Shown here: in pieces, positions 14,210 to 21,588 of the stretch | Layout of the letters: every line of letters starts with the position of its first letter | Numbering within the stretch: position 1 is the first letter of the stretch | Assembly: GCA_903845465.1 (NCBI GenBank) | Contig: CAIMXQ010000034.1 | Coordinates: 1 to 25,846, forward strand | Source of the DNA: an uncultured Actinomycetes bacterium | GTDB lineage: Bacteria > Actinomycetota > Actinomycetes > Nanopelagicales > Nanopelagicaceae | Direction of reading: 5' to 3' | DNA: 25,846 nt | Position numbers and translations under genes: made by a program | Notes under the pieces: generated by a model | The model's database searches: none | What the model was told of the DNA's origin: nothing | Seen by the model: only the letters and a program-made list of their open reading frames with translations

Positions 14210-15016
14210 ATGAATCCTTCTCCAATTGCCACATATGGCCACGGAACCGAAAATGACTTTATTCTGATCTACGACCCAGAAAACTCCTTCACAATTACCG
14301 ATTCCCAAATCGCCGCCATCTGCAATCGCAAAACTGGAATCGGTGCCGATGGACTTATTCGTATTGGGAAAAACAACGGTAAGTGGTTTATGGATTATCG
14401 CAATGCAGATGGGTCACTGGCAGAAATGTGCGGCAATGGAATCCGCGTCATGGCAAAGTACCTCGTTACACGCGAATTTCAGCCTGAAGGCATATTCGCT
14501 ATCGACACTAGAGCTGGAATCAAACACCTGCGCGTTCCACTCGATGGAGATATCTCAGTCAATATGGGTCACGTCACCGATGAGATGGAAGAGATTGAAG
14601 CAAGTAATAATGGCCACACCTGGAGCGGTTACAACATCAATGTGGGCAATCCTCATGCAGTGGTATTTGTCGAGTCCATCGATGATGTCGGATCTCTTGA
14701 AAGTGCTCCGTCGGTCTCACCTGCAGCGATGTATCCAGAAGGCGTTAATGTTGAATTTGTTGAGATCTTGCCGAACTTCGAAGCAAAGATGCGCGTTCAC
14801 GAACGTGGAAGTGGAGAAACACGTTCATGTGGAACTGGCACATGCGCCGTAGCACTTGCTGCAACTCTCAAGACAGATGGGAAACTTCCATCTCGATGGA
14901 CGATCTACCCACCGGGCGGACGCTTGATTGTTGATATTGATGGACATTCCAATGCCACGCTAACAGGTCCTGCAGTAATTCTTGAAGATCACGACATCTC
15001 CGAATATCTGGCGTAA
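14210..15016 (+). CDS. dapF: Diaminopimelate epimerase DapF
   Basis: DapF converts LL- to meso-diaminopimelate for lysine and peptidoglycan synthesis. The 268-residue chain contains both catalytic cysteines: C74 in MCGNGIRVMAKY and C207 in ERGSGETRSCGTGTCA, plus the N-terminal GHGTENDFILI signature and NVGNPHAVVFVE. The start ATG is placed by that signature and lies 4 bp after miaA with no Shine-Dalgarno, so translation probably depends on reinitiation. Its TAA overlaps the hflX ATG by one base. The miaA-dapF-hflX order is conserved in actinobacteria. Confidence 0.97.
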   Translation: MNPSPIATYGHGTENDFILIYDPENSFTITDSQIAAICNRKTGIGADGLIRIGKNNGKWFMDYRNADGSLAEMCGNGIRVMAKYLVTREFQPEGIFAIDTRAGIKHLRVPLDGDISVNMGHVTDEMEEIEASNNGHTWSGYNINVGNPHAVVFVESIDDVGSLESAPSVSPAAMYPEGVNVEFVEILPNFEAKMRVHERGSGETRSCGTGTCAVALAATLKTDGKLPSRWTIYPPGGRLIVDIDGHSNATLTGPAVILEDHDISEYLA

Positions 15017-16488
15017 TGACTACACCAGACGACGGTTACGATAAATTATTTGACGAACTACTTCGCGAAAGTGCGAGGGTAGCTGCAGATTTTGATTATG
15101 ACGAAAGTGATTTTCAGGAAAATGATCAGCAAGAGCTATCTGATCGAAATGCTTTACGACGAATCAAAGGTTTCTCAACCGAACTTCAAGATATCTCTGA
15201 GGCTGAGTATCGTCAGCTTCAACTTGAACGCGTTGTTCTTGTAGGTGTGTGGACCGAAGGAACTTCTGAAATGGCAGATAACTCGATGGCAGAACTGAAA
15301 GCACTTGCAGAGACAGCTGGATCTGAAGTACTTGATGCTCTGATTCAACGTCGAGATAAACCAGATCCCGCAACATATATAGGTTCAGGAAAGCTCGTTG
15401 AACTTCGCCAGATTGTTGTAGCAACGGGTGCAGATACAGTCGTCTGCGATGGTGAACTTTCTCCCGCGCAGCTTCGAACTTTGGAAGATAAGTTGAAGGT
15501 AAAAGTTGTTGATCGAGTAGCCCTCATTCTCGATATCTTTGCGCAACATGCAAAGAGTAAGGAAGGAAAGGCTCAGGTTGAGCTGGCACAGATTGCATAT
15601 CTTCTGCCACGCCTTCGCGGGTGGGGAGATTCGCTCTCACGACAAGTAGGTGGTCGTGCAGCAGGTGGAGCAGGAATCGGTGGACGTGGTCCGGGTGAGA
15701 CAAAGATTGAGACAGATAGACGTCGCATCCGTGACAAGATGGCGAAGCTACGCCGCGAGATAGCCGAAATGAAGGTATCTCGCGATACTAAACGACAAGA
15801 ACGTAAGCGATTTAATATTCCATCTGTTGCAATTGCAGGCTATACAAACGCTGGAAAGTCATCACTTCTCAATCATCTGACTGGCGCCGGTGTGCTTGTT
15901 GAAAATGCACTTTTTGCAACTCTGGATCCAACAGTGCGTAAATGCGAAACTGCCGAAGGTCGTGTCTATACATTGTCAGATACCGTTGGATTCGTACGTC
16001 ATTTGCCCCATCAACTCGTTGACGCATTTAAATCAACGCTTGAAGAAGTATCTGGTGCAGATCTCATCGTTCACGTTGTAGACGGCTCACACTCTGATCC
16101 CTTTGAACAAATACGTGCGGTCCGAGAAGTAATTAATGAAATTGGTGGGGGAGATATCCCTGAAATCATCGCAATCAACAAGGTTGATATCGCAAGCCCC
16201 GATGTAGTGATGGAGATTCTGCGTAAGGAACCAAATAGTTATGCATTCTCTGTGCGTTCAGGATTTGGAATTGAAGGACTCATCCATGCGATTGAAAAAT
16301 CACTGCCTCATCCCAGCGTTGAAATCACAACTGTGATTCCTTATAGCCGAGGCGATCTCGTCAGCGCCATCCACGAGCATGGTGAAATTTTGAGTGAGGA
16401 ACATCTCGCTGAGGGCACAGCAATTCATGCCTATGTTGATGGTGGGCTGGCAAAAGCGATTGAAATCGCTACATCAAAGCAGGAATAA
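15016..16488 (+). CDS. hflX: Ribosome-associated GTPase HflX
   Basis: HflX binds the 50S subunit and splits stalled or stressed ribosomes in other bacteria. The 490-residue protein has an acidic N-terminal extension (about 1-70, many Asp/Glu), the HflX N domain (about 72-235, with the Gly-rich GGRGPGETKIETDRR), and a GTPase domain with G1 GYTNAGKSS at 275-283, DTVGF at 322-326 and NKVD at 388-391. E. coli HflX is about 426 residues, so the acidic extension accounts for the extra length, as is common in actinobacteria. It is the last gene of the miaB operon, overlapping dapF by one base. The Gly-Gly-Gly codons at 16144 use the GGTGGGGGAG word noted elsewhere. Confidence 0.96.
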   Translation: MTTPDDGYDKLFDELLRESARVAADFDYDESDFQENDQQELSDRNALRRIKGFSTELQDISEAEYRQLQLERVVLVGVWTEGTSEMADNSMAELKALAETAGSEVLDALIQRRDKPDPATYIGSGKLVELRQIVVATGADTVVCDGELSPAQLRTLEDKLKVKVVDRVALILDIFAQHAKSKEGKAQVELAQIAYLLPRLRGWGDSLSRQVGGRAAGGAGIGGRGPGETKIETDRRRIRDKMAKLRREIAEMKVSRDTKRQERKRFNIPSVAIAGYTNAGKSSLLNHLTGAGVLVENALFATLDPTVRKCETAEGRVYTLSDTVGFVRHLPHQLVDAFKSTLEEVSGADLIVHVVDGSHSDPFEQIRAVREVINEIGGGDIPEIIAINKVDIASPDVVMEILRKEPNSYAFSVRSGFGIEGLIHAIEKSLPHPSVEITTVIPYSRGDLVSAIHEHGEILSEEHLAEGTAIHAYVDGGLAKAIEIATSKQE

Positions 16489-16506
16489 ACCCGACACGCC
16501 GAGGGT

Positions 16507-16566
16507 TGTATGGTCTATACAGCAAGGAATGCGCAACTATTCGCGCATGACGGGTAAGTTCACCCG
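16507..16566 (+). promoter_or_regulatory. Promoter/leader region of the DUF4193 gene with inverted repeats
   Basis: The 112-bp gap before this gene holds a possible -10 box (TATGGT at 16509-16514 or TATACA at 16516-16521) embedded in the inverted repeat TGTAT-5-ATACA (16507-16521). Two potential hairpins follow: ATGCGC (16529-16534) with GCGCAT (16543-16548), and CGGGT (16551-16555) with ACCCG (16562-16566). The gene has a good Shine-Dalgarno downstream, unlike most transcription starts here, so a leader of about 70-80 nt is likely. No convincing -35 or terminator T-tract is visible. Confidence 0.35.
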
Positions 16567-16600
16567 CTGATACGAGTTATTTGGAAGCGAGGTGAGAGAA

Positions 16601-16897
16601 GTGGCAACAGATTACGACACACCAAGAAAGACCGACGAGGAGCTTCACGAGGAATCGTTAGAAGAACTCAAAGCCCAACGTGTTGATGCCCAATCAGGTC
16701 AGATTGATGTTGATGAAGCAGAAGCTGCGGAAAATCTTGAACTTCCAGGAGCAGATTTATCTGGCGAACAACTCGCGGTACGAGTCGTTCCAGTTCAGGT
16801 CGACGAATTCACATGTTCACGATGTTTCTTAATTCACCACATAACCCAGCTTGCTAAAGGCGAAGGTGCTAAAGCAATTTGTAAAGAGTGCTCGTAA
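16601..16897 (+). CDS. DUF4193 zinc-ribbon protein of unknown function
   Basis: This 98-residue acidic protein matches the actinobacteria-specific DUF4193 family (mycobacterial Rv2699c type) by its N-terminal ATDYDTPRKTDEE, central ELPGADLSGEQLAVRVVP and C-terminal FTCSRCFLIHH. Two Cys pairs, C72/C75 and C94/C97, make a likely zinc ribbon. The start is GTG at 16601, chosen because family members begin M-A-T-D-Y-D and because GAGGTGAG lies just upstream; an ATG-less extension back to 16592 is not needed. Function is unknown; strong conservation across actinobacteria suggests a core role, perhaps RNA polymerase- or ribosome-linked, but that is a guess. The 3' end overlaps the convergent DUF3093 gene by 29 bp. 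Confidence 0.92.
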   Translation: MATDYDTPRKTDEELHEESLEELKAQRVDAQSGQIDVDEAEAAENLELPGADLSGEQLAVRVVPVQVDEFTCSRCFLIHHITQLAKGEGAKAICKECS

Positions 16898-17342
16898 GCT
16901 CTTCAGCGTATCTTGAACTGACCAACCAGTACGGCGTGGAGTCACGCGAATCTTTCAGCGTGATCTTCACACCGGTTGAAATCCAGAAAGTAATAGCTAA
17001 ATAAGCTGCAGGGTCTGCATCTCGAGTTCTTAATAGGCGGATCTGAGCAGGCGTCAGAAGTTCGACCGTATCAAGATACTTAAGTTCAATATGTGCTCTT
17101 CCGATATGTAACTCTTGGCTATCTATAACTATTTCACTTCTCATCTTTACAGCGATGAAAAAGAGAAGCAAAGTCAAGATTGCCCAGGTAATCATTGTGG
17201 TTCGGTTATCAAGTGCGGCCCACACAGCCAGTACTAGTGAGAGAAACATAAAATAGATAAAGGCCAAGAGCCACAGTGGGGGACGTATCACTTCTTTCCA
17301 AATCACATCTGGTTGGCGCACGAGGTCTAGGCTATCTTGCAT
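16869..17342 (-). CDS. DUF3093 membrane protein of unknown function
   Basis: This 157-residue protein resembles the actinobacterial DUF3093 family (Rv2698-like). Two hydrophobic segments form a probable hairpin in the membrane: about 26-46 (LLAFIYFMFLSLVLAVWAAL) and about 50-68 (TMITWAILTLLLFFIAV). The rest is a cytoplasmic domain ending PYWLVSSRYAEELTSTLYKLL, typical of the family. The frame is open farther upstream, but I chose the ATG at 17342 because upstream sequence does not resemble the family and would overlap the divergent gene; AGGAAAGG lies about 12 nt before it. It is tail-to-tail with DUF4193 and only 21 bp from the divergent thioesterase gene. No function can be assigned. Confidence 0.82.
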   Translation of the reverse strand: MQDSLDLVRQPDVIWKEVIRPPLWLLAFIYFMFLSLVLAVWAALDNRTTMITWAILTLLLFFIAVKMRSEIVIDSQELHIGRAHIELKYLDTVELLTPAQIRLLRTRDADPAAYLAITFWISTGVKITLKDSRDSTPYWLVSSRYAEELTSTLYKLL

Positions 17343-17351
17343 TTCATCAAG

Positions 17352-17357
17352 TAACCT
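17352..17357 (+). promoter_or_regulatory. Leaderless-type -10 box (TAACCT) of the thioesterase-dut operon
   Basis: TAACCT ends 6 nt before the ATG at 17364, inside the 21-bp gap to the divergent DUF3093 gene. Any -35 or regulator site must therefore lie within the DUF3093 coding region. On the minus strand the same bases form part of the purine-rich stretch before DUF3093. Confidence 0.4.
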
Positions 17358-17363
17358 TTCCTC

Positions 17364-17948
17364 ATGAGTCGCGTTGCAAGCACCACGCCGCCGGAAGGTG
17401 CCTTGATTCCTGATCGCCACCCGCAATCTCCTGCAACTGGCACTCAGATTCCTTCGCACTTTAAACATTGCTTTGGTTGCGGAGAGCTACATCCCACAGG
17501 TTTGCACCTTGTTGCTCACGTCGGTCAAGGTGCTGACATCACCGCTGAATTTACCGTCACGCAAGATCACCAAGGAGCACCTGGCCTTGCGCATGGCGGT
17601 TTACTCTCACTCGCATTTGATGAAGCCCTCGGAAAACTTATGTGGCTCTTGCGTGCACCTGCTGTAACCGCGCGACTTGAGACAGATTTTCTCAAACCTG
17701 TTCCGATTGGAACAAAGCTTTACATCACAGCCCGCATTACAGGGCAGGTAAATCGCAAGGTGTACTCAGAGGCTGAAGGTCGACTTGGTGGACCAGACGG
17801 TGACATTGCAGTACGCGCTGCTTCGCTCTTTGTCATCGTTCCGATGAAGCACTTTCTCGAAAATGCTCCAGCGGATTATCTGGAAGAACTGCGCAAGAAT
17901 CCTGATGTACTTCGATTTGTTGATCCAGAGTTTGATATCAACCCATGA
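17364..17948 (+). CDS. Hotdog-fold thioesterase (PaaI/4HBT family)
   Basis: The 194-residue protein is a single hotdog domain of the acyl-CoA thioesterase type. The signature GAPGLAHGGLLSLAFDEALG (HGG at 77-79) and following GLARLETDFLKPVPIGT-like strand region (about 98-115: TARLETDFLKPVPIGTKLY) are clear. A CFGCG motif with C36 and C39 precedes the domain, as in many actinobacterial members. The first 30 residues are low-complexity and Pro-rich. The true substrate is unknown; short- or medium-chain acyl-CoA is only a family-level guess. It overlaps dut by 4 bp (ATGA), so the operon is thioesterase-dut-DUF3159. Confidence 0.88.
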   Translation: MSRVASTTPPEGALIPDRHPQSPATGTQIPSHFKHCFGCGELHPTGLHLVAHVGQGADITAEFTVTQDHQGAPGLAHGGLLSLAFDEALGKLMWLLRAPAVTARLETDFLKPVPIGTKLYITARITGQVNRKVYSEAEGRLGGPDGDIAVRAASLFVIVPMKHFLENAPADYLEELRKNPDVLRFVDPEFDINP

Positions 17949-18388
17949 GCAATCTTCAAGTATTAATTACCCGTCTTGACCCAGAGTTACCGCTACCGCA
18001 ATATTCCAAAGGGGGAGATGCCGGAGCCGATATCGTCTCTCGCATTGACATAACTCTTGCACCTGGAGAGCGCGCACTCGTTCCTACTGGTATCTCCATT
18101 GCGCTGCCCGATGGCTATGTAGCGCTTGTCCATCCTCGTTCTGGATTAGCTATTAAGCATGGGGTCACTATGGTCAATGCCCCTGGCACCGTTGATGCTG
18201 GTTTTCGCGGTGAATTGCAATGCATCATGATTAATCACGATCCAAAAGAGAGCATCACCTTTAAACGCGGAGATCGCATTGCTCAACTAGTCTTTCAGAA
18301 AGTCGAACGCGCAGACTTTATTGAAGTACAAGAATTGCCAGGTTCAGGTCGCGGCACCGGTGGCTTTGGTTCGACAGGTCGTCAATGA
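17945..18388 (+). CDS. dut: Deoxyuridine 5'-triphosphate nucleotidohydrolase (dUTPase)
   Basis: Dut hydrolyses dUTP to dUMP and pyrophosphate, keeping uracil out of DNA and feeding dTMP synthesis. All five motifs of the trimeric family are present in 147 residues: DAGADI (25-30), PRSGLAIKHG (64-73), NAPGTVDAGFRGE (78-90, catalytic D84), RGDRIAQ (108-114) and GRGTGGFGSTG (135-145). The start overlaps the thioesterase stop by 4 bp and the stop overlaps the DUF3159 start by 4 bp. Very sure of identity. Confidence 0.98.
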   Translation: MSNLQVLITRLDPELPLPQYSKGGDAGADIVSRIDITLAPGERALVPTGISIALPDGYVALVHPRSGLAIKHGVTMVNAPGTVDAGFRGELQCIMINHDPKESITFKRGDRIAQLVFQKVERADFIEVQELPGSGRGTGGFGSTGRQ

Positions 18389-18999
18389 CAGCACACGATG
18401 ACCGCGAGAAAGTTCTGAATGCATTTGGTGGTACTAAAGGTCTGATTGATTCAGGAATTCCATCGATCATCTTTCTGATTTCCTTTAACCTGACACATCA
18501 CCTGCATGCAGCGCTCTTGGCGTCGGTAGCTATCTCTGGACTATTAACTCTCATCCGCCTCATCAGACGCGACACCTTGCAGCATGCGCTCTCTGGATTA
18601 ATTGGAGTTCTCATCTGTGCATGGTTTGCTAATAGAACTGGCAATCCAAGTGACATTTATATTCCGAAACTCCTTACTAATTTAGGTTATGGAAGTGTCT
18701 ACCTGATTGCTAATCTTGTGGGATGGCCAGTACTCGGGCTGATGCTTGGGCCAATTCTCGGAGAAAACTTGAAGTGGCGTAACCATCCTGAACGCAAGCG
18801 CGCATATATGAGAGCGAGCTGGCTCTGGGTCGTTATGTTCTTCACCCGCATCGCTGTGCAATATCCGATTTATCGAAGCGGGAATCTCAACTTACTGGGC
18901 ACAGTTAATTTAGCTATGGGCTATCCACTCTTTATAGCAACTGCATATGGTTCATGGCTCGTGCTAAAAAACGCACCGAAGCTACCTACTGAGCAATAA
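18385..18999 (+). CDS. DUF3159 integral membrane protein
   Basis: This 204-residue protein has about six hydrophobic segments (roughly 24-58, 66-82, 98-126, 143-160 and 170-196, the first and third long enough for two passes) and matches the actinobacterial DUF3159 family (Rv2693c-like): FGGTKGLIDSGIPSIIFL near the start, GVLICAWFANRTGNPSDIYIP, then ASWLWVVMFFTRIAVQYPIY and LGTVNLAMGYPLF. No catalytic motif is apparent, and the function is unknown. In mycobacteria it sits beside the same dut and TrkA genes as here, so its membrane location next to potassium-regulatory proteins is suggestive but no more. Its 3' end overlaps the convergent TrkA-like gene by 14 bp. Confidence 0.88.
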   Translation: MTAHDDREKVLNAFGGTKGLIDSGIPSIIFLISFNLTHHLHAALLASVAISGLLTLIRLIRRDTLQHALSGLIGVLICAWFANRTGNPSDIYIPKLLTNLGYGSVYLIANLVGWPVLGLMLGPILGENLKWRNHPERKRAYMRASWLWVVMFFTRIAVQYPIYRSGNLNLLGTVNLAMGYPLFIATAYGSWLVLKNAPKLPTEQ

Positions 19000-19645
19000 A
19001 GCAACCCTTAATTAGATCTTCTGCAGTAGTCGATGCAACAAAGAGAAGTTCATCGCCTGCAATAAATACATCACTTGATGATGGGGCAATAACTCGACCA
19101 TCTCGGACTATTGCAGCAAGAGATGCATCCTCGGGAAGTTCTACCTCACCGACAGTCTTGCCAATACATGTTGAAGAATCAGGAAGAGTGAGTTCGACAA
19201 GATTTGCCTGACCTTTACGGAATGAGAAGAGCCTTACAACGTCGCCGACGCTGACTGCTTCTTCAACGAGGGCGGCAATAATTCGTGGTGTTGATACAGC
19301 GACATCAACGCCCCATGATTGATCAAAGAGCCATTCATTCTTTGGATGATTAATGCGCGCGACCACGCGAGGTACTCCGTACTCAGTCTTCGCAAGAAGT
19401 GCGGTCACGAGGTTGACCTTGTCATCTCCTGTAGCTGCGACGAGTACCTGACATTTATTGAGTTGAGCATTATCGAGTGCTGCGATTTCACATGCATCGG
19501 CCATCAACCATTCGGCATCTGGAACTGAATCAATTTTGAGAGCCTTAGGATCGCGGTCAATGAGCAGAACCTGATGGCCATTATCGAGAAGTTCGCGCGC
19601 GATTGCACGACCAACATTTCCTGCTCCTGCAATTGCAATTCTCAT
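18986..19645 (-). CDS. trkA: TrkA-type NAD-binding (RCK) potassium regulator, second of pair
   Basis: Peripheral regulatory subunit of Trk/Ktr-type K+ uptake, binding NAD(H) or ATP in the cytoplasm. The 219-residue protein has the Rossmann motif GAGNVG at 7-12, an acidic nucleotide-binding end (LLIDRD), TGDDKVNLVTALLAK, and a C-terminal TrkA_C domain (about 140-219). This is half the length of E. coli TrkA, which has two such units, so this gene and its neighbour together probably supply the two units (CeoB/CeoC pair in mycobacteria). Its ATG overlaps the stop of the upstream gene by one base. No channel subunit gene is in the window. The convergent 3' end overlaps DUF3159. Confidence 0.92.
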   Translation of the reverse strand: MRIAIAGAGNVGRAIARELLDNGHQVLLIDRDPKALKIDSVPDAEWLMADACEIAALDNAQLNKCQVLVAATGDDKVNLVTALLAKTEYGVPRVVARINHPKNEWLFDQSWGVDVAVSTPRIIAALVEEAVSVGDVVRLFSFRKGQANLVELTLPDSSTCIGKTVGEVELPEDASLAAIVRDGRVIAPSSSDVFIAGDELLFVASTTAEDLIKGCFIAQ

Positions 19646-20307
19646 TACCTATTCACCGGCCCCTGCGCTAGAACTGCTTCAGCGGTCGCGAGCATCTCGT
19701 CACGAATAGTCATATGTACAAGGTCGCCATCCTGAAGAACTGTATGTGCTTCAGGGATAAGGGCCTCACCTAAGCGAGTGAGGAATGCAACGCGCGATTG
19801 GCTGGCTCCTTCGAGTTCAGAGATAGGTCGGCCATACCAATCAAGATGTGGATGTACTTCAACGAGCTGCACAGTTCCAGTTGCATCGCGCCATTCAGAT
19901 CGAGCACCACCTGGTGCGATTCGACGAAGTATTTGATCTGTCGCCCAAATAACCGTTGCGACAGTTGGAATACCAAGGCGCTGATAAATTTCAGCGCGAC
20001 CTGGATCATAAATTCGAGCGACAACATTTGTTACGCCAAAACTTTCACGCGCAACACGGGCGGCGAGAATATTTGAGTTATCACCATTGCTAACTGCAGC
20101 AAATGCTTCGGCACCTTCGATACCTGCTTCAAGGAGAGTGTCGCGATCAAAACCAACACCTGTAACCGTGCGACCTTTAAAATCGGCGCCAAGGCGTCTA
20201 AATGCTTCCTTTGATTGGTCGATTACTGCAACTGAATGGCCAGCTGCTTCAAGTTCAATAGCAAGTGAAGAACCGACTCGACCGCAACCCATGATCACTA
20301 CATGCAC
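19645..20307 (-). CDS. trkA: TrkA-type NAD-binding (RCK) potassium regulator, first of pair (GTG start)
   Basis: The 220-residue protein has the Rossmann motif GCGRVG at 7-12, AVIDQS at the end of the second strand, a conserved VSNGDNSNILAARVAR helix, NVVARIYDP and a C-terminal TrkA_C domain (about 140-220, including VHMTIRDEMLATAEAVL). The GTG start gives VHVVIMGCGRVGSS, the expected strand at the N-terminus, and lies 6 nt after a -10-like TAAGTT, which supports it over internal starts. It is first in the two-gene minus-strand operon and divergent from the TrmA-like gene across 66 bp. It most likely acts with its partner on a Trk/Ktr channel or an APC-type transporter encoded elsewhere. Confidence 0.92.
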   Translation of the reverse strand: MHVVIMGCGRVGSSLAIELEAAGHSVAVIDQSKEAFRRLGADFKGRTVTGVGFDRDTLLEAGIEGAEAFAAVSNGDNSNILAARVARESFGVTNVVARIYDPGRAEIYQRLGIPTVATVIWATDQILRRIAPGGARSEWRDATGTVQLVEVHPHLDWYGRPISELEGASQSRVAFLTRLGEALIPEAHTVLQDGDLVHMTIRDEMLATAEAVLAQGPVNR

Positions 20308-20313
20308 AGCCCT

Positions 20314-20319
20314 AACTTA
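20314..20319 (-). promoter_or_regulatory. Leaderless-type -10 box (TAAGTT) of the trkA pair
   Basis: On the minus strand TAAGTT ends 6 nt before the GTG start at 20307. It shares the 66-bp intergenic region with the divergent promoter of the TrmA-like gene, whose -10 is 41 bp away. No good -35 is seen. Confidence 0.45.
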
Positions 20320-20360
20320 CTACTCTCTGACGAAAATATCTTGCATAGCCAGTTCTCTAC

Positions 20361-20366
20361 TAGGCT
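20361..20366 (+). promoter_or_regulatory. Leaderless-type -10 box (TAGGCT) of the TrmA-like gene
   Basis: TAGGCT ends 7 nt before the ATG at 20374, the same geometry as at glnD and miaB. It supports starting the TrmA-like protein at MSSTKRTSL rather than at the upstream in-frame ATG (20302), which would run through the divergent trkA promoter. Confidence 0.5.
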
Positions 20367-20373
20367 AGCCGTT

Positions 20374-21588
20374 ATGTCATCTACAAAGCGAACATCCCTC
20401 ACAGTCGGGCAAAAGATACGGGTGACAATTGAAAAGGTTGCCCACGGAGGCCATTTCATCGCTCGATATGAAGGCGCCGTCATCTTTGTTCGCCACGGCA
20501 TTCCAGGTGAAGAGTGCGATATCGAGATTACGGGCACGGGCTCCTCTTTTAACCGCGCAGATGTCATCGACGTTATCTCTCCATCATCTGACAGAGTCAG
20601 CGCCCCATGCAGATTTGCACATCGCAGCGGCTGTGGTGGTTGCGATTTTCAACATATTTCACTTCCCCGCCAACGTGCTCTTAAGAGCAATGTCATTACT
20701 GAACAGTTCGCTCGCATCGCAAAGATGGATGTAGAAGTCGTAGTTGAAGAAGTCAACGGGCCGCTCGGCTGGCGCACTCGATGTGCGGCGGTAACAACGA
20801 AGGCCGGCGCGCTTGGTTTTTATCAGGCGCGTAGCCACAAGATTATTCCTGTCGATGATTGTCGCATCCTCGTGCCCGAGATGAAGTTCTCTGAACTTGC
20901 CCAGCGCGGAGCTAAAGGTGATCAACGTATCGAAATCACCATTTCGAATACAGGAGAACGCACGATTGCCACTGCACTTTCAGGTGACGAATCACCGATT
21001 CGCATCAGCGATGGACCAGATGTAGCTCATTACACAGTGGGGGAAAATTCATTTGAAGTAAGTCAGAAATCTTTTTGGCAGAGCCACAAGGATGCTCCAC
21101 GTGTTTTAACCGATGCTGTTTTGCTTTATGCCCAGCTGCGCGAAGGCGATCATGTGCTTGACCTATATGGGGGAGTCGGACTCTTTGCAGCAAGTTTCCT
21201 TACTGCTATTGGCACAGAAGGAAGCGTCGATATTGTCGAAGGCAGCAAGAGCGCCACTGCAGATGCAGCACGTAACTTTGCAGGAAGAGAGAATGTACAT
21301 ATCTACACTGGTGATGTCGCTCGGTTGATTTCTCGTTTCTCATCAGCGGATGTCATTGTTCTCGACCCACCCCGCGAAGGAGCAGGGAAAGATGTCATCG
21401 GACAATGTGTGCAGCTCAAACCACGCACAATTGTCTATGTCGCCTGTGATCCTGCAGCTCTCGCGAGAGATACGGGATATTTACGTGATGCTGGCTATCA
21501 ACTCGAATCCATGCGCGCATTTGATCTCTTTCCCATGACTCACCACATCGAATCTGTTGCGAAATTTGTGCCAGATAAGGTATCTTGA
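20374..21588 (+). CDS. TrmA/RumA-like (uracil-C5)-methyltransferase
   Basis: SAM-dependent RNA m5U methyltransferase of the TrmA/RlmC/RlmD class. In the 404 residues there is an N-terminal TRAM/OB domain (about 8-72), a likely [4Fe-4S] site C79, C87, C90, C163 (SGCGGC and DDC), a SAM-binding motif LDLYGGVGLFA, DPPREGAG, and the catalytic-Cys loop VYVACDPAALARD. TrmA-type enzymes usually have CNP; CDP is seen here. Whether the target is tRNA U54 or a 23S rRNA site cannot be told from the sequence. The start is 20374, fixed by the TAGGCT box and by family N-termini. The stop overlaps the palindrome in front of aconitase. Confidence 0.9.
   Translation: MSSTKRTSLTVGQKIRVTIEKVAHGGHFIARYEGAVIFVRHGIPGEECDIEITGTGSSFNRADVIDVISPSSDRVSAPCRFAHRSGCGGCDFQHISLPRQRALKSNVITEQFARIAKMDVEVVVEEVNGPLGWRTRCAAVTTKAGALGFYQARSHKIIPVDDCRILVPEMKFSELAQRGAKGDQRIEITISNTGERTIATALSGDESPIRISDGPDVAHYTVGENSFEVSQKSFWQSHKDAPRVLTDAVLLYAQLREGDHVLDLYGGVGLFAASFLTAIGTEGSVDIVEGSKSATADAARNFAGRENVHIYTGDVARLISRFSSADVIVLDPPREGAGKDVIGQCVQLKPRTIVYVACDPAALARDTGYLRDAGYQLESMRAFDLFPMTHHIESVAKFVPDKVS

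Noticed and set aside
20302..20373. 24-codon N-terminal extension of the TrmA-like protein
   Set aside because: It would begin inside the divergent trkA gene and run through both promoters, and the added residues resemble no family N-terminus.
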